Positions 6,591-10,571 of a stretch of 10,571 bases of DNA are shown here, piece by piece. The position numbers and the translations under genes are program-made. How positions within the stretch are numbered: the first letter of the stretch is position 1; every line of letters begins with the position of its first letter. This DNA comes from an uncultured Mycoplasmatota bacterium. Lineage in GTDB: Bacteria; Bacillota_I; Bacilli_A; RF39; UBA660. Under the pieces are notes generated by a model. That model ran no database searches, was not told the DNA's origin, and worked only from the letters and a program-made list of their open reading frames with translations. The stretch lies in the NCBI GenBank assembly GCA_946494345.1, contig CAMMBX010000033.1:1-10571 (forward strand), given 5' to 3'.

Positions 6591-8288
6591 ATGTTTAAAA
6601 AGAAAGAAAATATTGCCATTATAGTATTGTTATTAGTAATGGTAGTAGCGATAATAGGAGTAAGCTACGCTGCGTTTAACTATTCTAAAGAGGGAACTAC
6701 TCCAAATACTATTACAACAGGAGTAATAAGTATGACTTATACAGAAAGTGATAATGTCTTAAATATAACAGGAGCCTTACCAACAACTGATAAAACAGGA
6801 AAGACAAGAACAATAGAAGGAGAATACTTTGATTTTACAGTAAGTAGTACCATAACAGGTAATGCTAATATAAATTATGAAATAAGTGCTAAAAAAGAAG
6901 ATGGCAATACTATAGATGGTTCTAATATAAAACTATATTTAACAAGATTAACTGATGATGGAGAAGAAGAGTTAATGACTCCTGAAACTTATAATGAAGA
7001 AAAGTCATCAAACACATATACAGGAAGACCCTCAGGAGAGATGAGTTTATATACAAGTAGTATGAGTGCAAGTGATAGTAATAACTATAGACTTAGAATG
7101 TGGGTTGATGAAGATTACAATCCTCAAGGAGATGGAGGCAATCTAACATTTAGCGTTAGAATAAATGTCTATGGATTAGATGGGGATTCTATTCTTGTAG
7201 AACCAAATGCTCCAGAATTAGATGATAATATGATTGCAGTAAGATATAATGGAACTGATTGGGTCAAAGCTGATAGTAGTACTAACAATTGGTATAATTA
7301 TGATAAACAAGAATGGGCCAATGCTGTAACCGTATCATCATCAACGAGAGATAGTTATTTAAGTGCACCAGTAGGTTCAACAATATCAATGAATGATATA
7401 GAGACCATGTGGGTATGGATACCAAGATATAGTTACACAATAGGAAGTGTTGATGGTATAAACTATTATGGCAAACAAGGCGATTATTTAGATACAACAC
7501 CAACACAAGCCTTACCAGGGGAGATAGATGTTAAGTTTGTAAGTACAAGTACAAAAGATAGAGGAACAGCAAGATATGTAGTACGTGATGGAATACAATC
7601 TAATAGTTGGTATACTCCAGATGCTTTTACGTTTGGTGATACAGAATTAAGTGGAATTTGGGTAGGAAAGTTCGAGACAAGTAGTAGTAATCCTTCTGCT
7701 AGTTATGGAGGAGGAAATACAACAGAATTAGATCCAATGATAAAACCAAATGTACCAAGTTGGAGGTATATAAATGTAAGTAATGCTTTTACAGTATCTC
7801 AAAAGATGAACGATGATGGAAATAGATACGGTTTTAGTATTAATATAGACACTCATATGATGAAGAATAGCGAATGGGCAGCGGTAAGTTATTTAAGTCA
7901 GTCTAAGTATGGAAAGTTAGGCAATGAAAACTTTACAGGAACGAATAAAGAGGTATATCAAAATAAGAGCGATCAATATATAACAGGATGTAGTTATGGA
8001 AGACCAAGTAATGGGAATGGAGATTATGGATGCCAATATATCTATAATCAAAGTACTGGAGGAACAGGAGCCAGTACAACAGGAACAATCTATGGAGTAT
8101 ACGATATGAGTGGAGACTCATGGGAATATGTAATGGGAAACTATAATGATATAAGCAGTACTTCAGGCTTTAGTGAACCATTGACATTAGAAAGTAAATA
8201 TTATGATAAGTATACAAGTGATAATGTTAGCACAGCATGTAATGAAAGTGAGTGTTTAAGTCATGGTTTAAGGGAAACGGCAGGTTAG
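6591..8288 (+). CDS. SipW-type secreted/surface protein with FGE-like lectin-fold domain, cut short by in-frame TAG
   Basis: A 565-residue product. Residues 1-27 form a SipW-dependent-type signal peptide (KKK, hydrophobic 8-24, cleavage probably after SYA at 27), followed by NTITTGVISMTYTE and a beta-rich region to about 200 resembling TasA/camelysin proteins. From N206 the sequence parallels the next gene closely. Residues 421-429 (THMMKNSEW) and 505-513 (DMSGDSWEY) match landmarks of the formylglycine-generating-enzyme/sulfatase-modifying-factor fold (LPTEAEWEY and DMSGNVWEW), a C-type-lectin-like fold. Two cysteine pairs (C-x15-C around 470-490 and C-x4-C near the end) suit disulfides outside the cell. 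Start has AAAGGAG (6577-6583) seven bases upstream. TAG at 8286-8288 interrupts the frame; 55 more codons follow to TAA at 8454. Probable binding or adhesion role is inference; no SipW gene is in the window. Confidence 0.85.
   Translation: MFKKKENIAIIVLLLVMVVAIIGVSYAAFNYSKEGTTPNTITTGVISMTYTESDNVLNITGALPTTDKTGKTRTIEGEYFDFTVSSTITGNANINYEISAKKEDGNTIDGSNIKLYLTRLTDDGEEELMTPETYNEEKSSNTYTGRPSGEMSLYTSSMSASDSNNYRLRMWVDEDYNPQGDGGNLTFSVRINVYGLDGDSILVEPNAPELDDNMIAVRYNGTDWVKADSSTNNWYNYDKQEWANAVTVSSSTRDSYLSAPVGSTISMNDIETMWVWIPRYSYTIGSVDGINYYGKQGDYLDTTPTQALPGEIDVKFVSTSTKDRGTARYVVRDGIQSNSWYTPDAFTFGDTELSGIWVGKFETSSSNPSASYGGGNTTELDPMIKPNVPSWRYINVSNAFTVSQKMNDDGNRYGFSINIDTHMMKNSEWAAVSYLSQSKYGKLGNENFTGTNKEVYQNKSDQYITGCSYGRPSNGNGDYGCQYIYNQSTGGTGASTTGTIYGVYDMSGDSWEYVMGNYNDISSTSGFSEPLTLESKYYDKYTSDNVSTACNESECLSHGLRETAG
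7206..8285 (+). repeat. Paralogous block, copy 1
   Basis: This stretch (residues 206 to the TAG) is closely similar at protein and DNA level to 9227-10297 of the next surface gene, with uninterrupted identical runs such as ATGTGGGTATGGATACCAAG and the GGTAGGAAAGTTCGAGACAA region. The parts before and after are far less alike. Confidence 0.9.
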
Positions 8289-8456
8289 TATAATGACTTA
8301 AAAACTATGGTAAATGAAGAACACCCATGGATGGTGCGTGGCGGCGGCTTTAATAATCCTACTCATGCTGGTGTGTTTTATTTTAGTTACACTGGTATTG
8401 CTGGCGAAGCAAATAATTATAGAACATTCCGTCTTGTCATAAGCCCAAGTCTTTAA
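8289..8456 (+). pseudogene. Detached C-terminal lectin segment of the first SipW-type gene
   Basis: Reading on in the same frame after the TAG gives 55 residues with a TAA at 8454-8456. They include YND, PWMVRGGGF (beginning at 8325), AGVFYFSY and TFRLVIS, which align with the last 55 residues or so of the second paralogue (SWLVRGASF ... SFRLVAT) and with the RGG/GFR strands that finish FGE-like folds. There is no frameshift, no deletion and no further stop, so the loss is a single codon and probably recent, or the stop is sometimes read through. The codons here (GGC, CGT, GTG, GTC) differ from the GGA/AGA/GTA bias of the body. Confidence 0.85.
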
Positions 8457-8464
8457 AAAACTAG

Positions 8465-8494
8465 TTGCACATCTTAATACATTTGTGTTAATAT
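8465..8494 (+). promoter_or_regulatory. Promoter of the leader upstream of the second SipW-type gene
   Basis: TTGCAC (8465-8470) lies 18 bases before TAATAT (8489-8494), which has an extended TG at 8486-8487. It starts only 8 bases after the end of the previous reading frame. Expected transcription start is near 8501, about 27 bases before the leader ORF. It is the only convincing promoter ahead of the gene at 8678. Confidence 0.65.
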
Positions 8495-8527
8495 TAAATC
8501 AATAAGAGTAAGAAAGAAGGTAAAATT

Positions 8528-8587
8528 ATGAAGAAATTATGTTTACAATATGTTACCTGGGGGGGGCGCTTTTTACTTGTAGAATAA
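8528..8587 (+). CDS. Small leader ORF with G8 run, 19 residues
   Basis: ATG at 8528 has an AGAAGG ribosome site (8515-8520) seven bases upstream and reads MKKLCLQYV, then TWGGRFLLVE, to TAA at 8585-8587. It resembles no peptide family I recognise. Codons 11-13 (TGG GGG GGG) contain eight consecutive Gs. With one G fewer the frame stops at TAG 8580-8582; with one G more it runs to TAG 8629-8631, inside the loop of the following terminator. Position between a promoter and a terminator suggests a regulatory leader peptide rather than a functional product. That it is translated is inferred from the ribosome site only. Confidence 0.5.
   Translation: MKKLCLQYVTWGGRFLLVE
8559..8566 (+). repeat. G8 homopolymer, candidate phase-variable tract
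   Basis: Eight consecutive Gs in DNA that is otherwise strongly AT-rich, within the leader ORF. Runs of this length are classic slipped-strand sites; a read or assembly error in the run is also possible. Confidence 0.85.
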
Positions 8588-8616
8588 GTAATATAGTTAC
8601 TTTCTTTCATAATGTA

Positions 8617-8650
8617 AGAAGAATAGAGTAGGAGTCTTCTATTCTTTTTT
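8617..8650 (+). terminator. Leader terminator/attenuator before the second SipW-type gene
   Basis: AAGAATAG (8619-8626) pairs with CTATTCTT (8639-8646) around a 12-base loop, and Ts continue to 8650. It lies between a promoter and the gene it precedes, 27 bases before that gene's ATG. An alternative, weaker stem (8601-8606 with 8616-8621) would occupy part of the 5' arm. Confidence 0.78.
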
Positions 8651-8677
8651 ACGTGTAATTATGAAAGGAGTATTAAA

Positions 8678-10465
8678 ATGAATGAGAAAAAGAAATACAT
8701 AATAATTTCAGTAGTAATAATATTAATAAGTGTAATAGCATTAATAGGATCAAGTTATGCACTACTTACAATAACATTAGAAGGAGATAAAGATATTACT
8801 TTAACAGCAGGTATTCTAAGTGTTGATTTCACTGAAGGTAATACTATTAACTTAGATAATGCTTCACCTATTTCAGATAGCGGGGGATTAAAGACTACTC
8901 CCTATACATTTACTATAACTAATACAGGAAATATAAATGCCTATTATCATGTATCGCTTGAAGAAGATAGTAACAATACATTAGATAATAGTTATATAAA
9001 GATGAGACTTATAAATAATTTAGGATATGATAGTGGAGTAGTGAAAGTAAATGATTATGGAAAAGGAGAATTTGATATAAAAGGAGAAGAACTATTAGAA
9101 CCAAGTGATACAGTAACATATACTTTATGGATGTGGCTAGATGAGATGTCAGGAAATGAGGTACAAGGGACAATATATCAAAGTAAGATAGTAGTTACTA
9201 GTTATGATAGAAAAGGAAATACTCCAAATGAACCAGTGCTAGATGATAACATGATTGCAGTACGTTATGATGGAAGCAATTGGGTAAAAGCAGATACAAG
9301 TAATAATTATTGGTATAATTATAATAATGGAGAGTGGGCAAATGCTGTAACAGTAAGTAGTGATACAAGAGATAATTATTTAAGTGCAGAAGTAGGTACA
9401 GTTGTATCAATGGATGATATAGAGACAATGTGGGTATGGATACCAAGATATAGTTATAGTATAGGAAGTGAAGATGGAACAAACTATTATGGAAAACAAG
9501 GAGATTATTTAGAAAGTACACCAAGCCAATCTTTACCAGGAGAGATAGATGTAAAATTTGTAGATAAAAGTATAAAAGATAGAGGGACTGCAAAGTATGT
9601 AGTTAGTGATGGAATTGGGTCTAATAGTTGGTATACCCCAGATGCCTTTACCTTTGGAGATGAGGAATTAAGTGGAATCTGGGTAGGAAAGTTCGAGACA
9701 AGTAGTAGTAATCCAGAAGCAGAAAATGGAGGAGGAAATGTAACTACTTTAGATGCGATGGTAAAACCAAATGTAACTAGTTGGAGAAATATAAATGTAA
9801 GTAATGCGTTTAATGTAAGTTTAAAGATGAACGATGAAGGAAACAGATATGGCTTTACTAGTAATATTGATACCCATATGATGAAGAATAGTGAGTGGTC
9901 GGTAGTAAGTTATTTAAGTCAAAGTAAATATGGAAAGTTAGGAAATGCAAATTTTGCAGGAGCGAATAAAGAAGTATACCAAAATAAGTCAAATGAGTTT
10001 ATAACAGGATGTAGTTATGGAAGTCCAAGTAATTCTAATACCGATTATGGCTGTCAATATACATATGATATAGAAATAAGTGGAATAGGAGCCTCAACAA
10101 CAGGAACAATCTATGGAGTGTATGATATGTCAGGAGGAGCATGGGAATATGTAATGGGTAATTATAATGATATAATAGGAGGAAGTGAATTTGAAATTAT
10201 GCCAGAATCAAAATATTATGATAAATATACAAGTCCTGATGTAAGTACAGCCTGTAATGGTAATAAATGTTTATCACATAATTTGGACACTTTAGGTTAC
10301 TACAATGATGATAAATATTTTGTTAGTTCAGAAAACTCATGGTTAGTACGTGGTGCTAGTTTTGATTACAATGATGTTGGCATATTTAGTATTGGTCCAA
10401 GTGTTAGTTATAAGGGTAGTAATTCTAGTGGTAATTCCTTCCGTCTAGTCGCAACAATAAAATAA
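8678..10465 (+). CDS. SipW-type secreted/surface protein with FGE-like lectin-fold domain, full length
   Basis: A complete 595-residue paralogue of the preceding surface gene. Residues 1-28 are a SipW-type signal peptide (EKKK, hydrophobic 7-24, SYA at 26-28), followed by TLTAGILSVDF and PYTFTITNTGNINAYYHVS, a TasA/camelysin-like beta region to about 180. From N184 it follows its paralogue: WVWIPRYSY, GIWVGKFETSSSNP, THMMKNSEW (399-407), YDMSGGAWEY (482-491), two cysteine pairs, and then the terminal strands SWLVRGASF and SFRLVAT that the first copy has lost behind its TAG. Y541 (TAC 10298-10300) is the codon matching that TAG. AAAGGAG (8664-8670) is seven bases before the ATG. A terminator and leader ORF lie directly upstream, so expression probably needs readthrough. 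Surface display and ligand binding are inferred; FGE catalytic activity is not expected. Confidence 0.88.
   Translation: MNEKKKYIIISVVIILISVIALIGSSYALLTITLEGDKDITLTAGILSVDFTEGNTINLDNASPISDSGGLKTTPYTFTITNTGNINAYYHVSLEEDSNNTLDNSYIKMRLINNLGYDSGVVKVNDYGKGEFDIKGEELLEPSDTVTYTLWMWLDEMSGNEVQGTIYQSKIVVTSYDRKGNTPNEPVLDDNMIAVRYDGSNWVKADTSNNYWYNYNNGEWANAVTVSSDTRDNYLSAEVGTVVSMDDIETMWVWIPRYSYSIGSEDGTNYYGKQGDYLESTPSQSLPGEIDVKFVDKSIKDRGTAKYVVSDGIGSNSWYTPDAFTFGDEELSGIWVGKFETSSSNPEAENGGGNVTTLDAMVKPNVTSWRNINVSNAFNVSLKMNDEGNRYGFTSNIDTHMMKNSEWSVVSYLSQSKYGKLGNANFAGANKEVYQNKSNEFITGCSYGSPSNSNTDYGCQYTYDIEISGIGASTTGTIYGVYDMSGGAWEYVMGNYNDIIGGSEFEIMPESKYYDKYTSPDVSTACNGNKCLSHNLDTLGYYNDDKYFVSSENSWLVRGASFDYNDVGIFSIGPSVSYKGSNSSGNSFRLVATIK
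9227..10297 (+). repeat. Paralogous block, copy 2
   Basis: Counterpart of 7206-8285 in the first surface gene. Similarity is high from N184 to the second cysteine pair and falls sharply on both sides, the pattern expected from tandem duplication with later divergence of the ends, or from gene conversion of the middle. Confidence 0.9.
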
Positions 10466-10472
10466 CATTTAC

Positions 10473-10488
10473 AATTTATATATAAATT
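10473..10488. repeat. AT-only perfect palindrome after the second surface gene
   Basis: AATTTATA followed by TATAAATT, eight bases after the stop codon. ACAAT (10471-10475) can alternatively pair with ATTGT (10492-10496), followed by TTT. It could be a weak terminator or an operator, but the stem has no G-C pair in the core. Confidence 0.35.
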
Positions 10489-10511
10489 AATATTGTTTTA
10501 AAAGTTATACT

Positions 10512-10517
10512 ATAATT
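10512..10517 (+). promoter_or_regulatory. Possible -10 box for the gene at the right edge
   Basis: TATAAT, preceded by TATACT in overlapping phase (10508-10513). No good -35 box at 16-18 bases (TTGTTT at 10493-10498 is only 13 bases away), so this is tentative. Confidence 0.35.
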
Positions 10518-10539
10518 AAAGATAAGGTGTTGATTAAAG

Positions 10540-10571
10540 TGAAGAGATTTAATAATAGAAAAAAGATAAAA
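10540..10571 (+). CDS. Start of a probable gene running off the window
   Basis: GTG at 10540 opens a frame reading (M)KRFNNRKKIK to the window edge. AAGGTG (10525-10530) is nine bases upstream, and a -10-like box lies before it. An in-frame TTG at 10531 is too close to the ribosome site to be favoured. The basic start could precede a signal peptide as in the two genes before it, but ten codons are too few to identify anything. Confidence 0.4.

Noticed and set aside
8286..8288. TAG reassigned as a sense codon
   Set aside because: TAG ends the exchanger fragment, the AlbA_2 gene and ftsK, each directly followed by intergenic signals, so it is a stop in this genome.
8549..8582. Leader ORF as the relic of a third lectin tail
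   Set aside because: With seven Gs it reads TWGGAFYL, recalling WxVRGGxF, but the match is a few residues around a homopolymer and no other homology flanks it.
6591..10465. A demonstrated diversity-generating retroelement
   Set aside because: No reverse transcriptase, accessory protein or template repeat is in the window, and tail differences are not limited to one base type; kept only as a hypothesis.
1..10571. tRNA or rRNA genes, CRISPR arrays, insertion sequences, attachment sites
   Set aside because: None seen: no cloverleaf-like conserved arms, no regularly spaced spacers, no transposase or integrase motifs.

Overview
The window looks like chromosomal DNA of an AT-rich, low-GC Gram-positive bacterium (Bacillota). 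I infer an uncultured gut-type lineage near the Bacilli/Mollicutes border, but only from composition, AGGAGG-type ribosome sites, an FtsK/SpoIIIE protein and SipW-type signal peptides. TAG and TAA both end genes and Trp is TGG, so the standard bacterial code applies. All recognised genes are on the + strand.

Left part (1-2993): the C-terminal end of a Na+/Ca2+ exchanger-family antiporter, then a closely spaced pair: an AlbA_2/Schlafen-type putative DNA-binding ATPase regulator with perfect 24-bp in-frame repeats, and a compact M3-like HExxH metallopeptidase. The 24-nt and 8-nt gaps suggest one transcript.

Middle (2994-6491): an FtsK/SpoIIIE DNA translocase with its own promoter and a clear terminator, followed by a separately transcribed gene joining an N-terminal winged-helix-like domain to a nucleoside-deoxyribosyltransferase/TIR-like domain. 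That gene has three CAAGAAA repeats at exact 21-bp spacing upstream of its promoter, a G6 run, and an internal ribosome site plus ATG at the domain boundary.

Right part (6492-10571): two tandem paralogues for large surface or secreted proteins with SipW-type signal peptides, a TasA/camelysin-like N-terminal region and a formylglycine-generating-enzyme-like (C-type-lectin-fold) C-terminal region. The first has an in-frame TAG where the second has Tyr, cutting off an otherwise intact final lectin segment. A third gene probably begins at the right edge.

The most unusual element lies between the paralogues (8465-8650): a good extended -10 promoter, a 19-residue leader ORF containing a run of eight Gs, and a terminator, all before the second paralogue, which has no room for its own promoter. 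Reading the three possible frames shows that one extra G would carry translation across the terminator stem, while the present length or one fewer G stops well before it. This suggests a phase-variable attenuator in which G-run length gates expression of the surface protein. It is an inference from sequence and untested.
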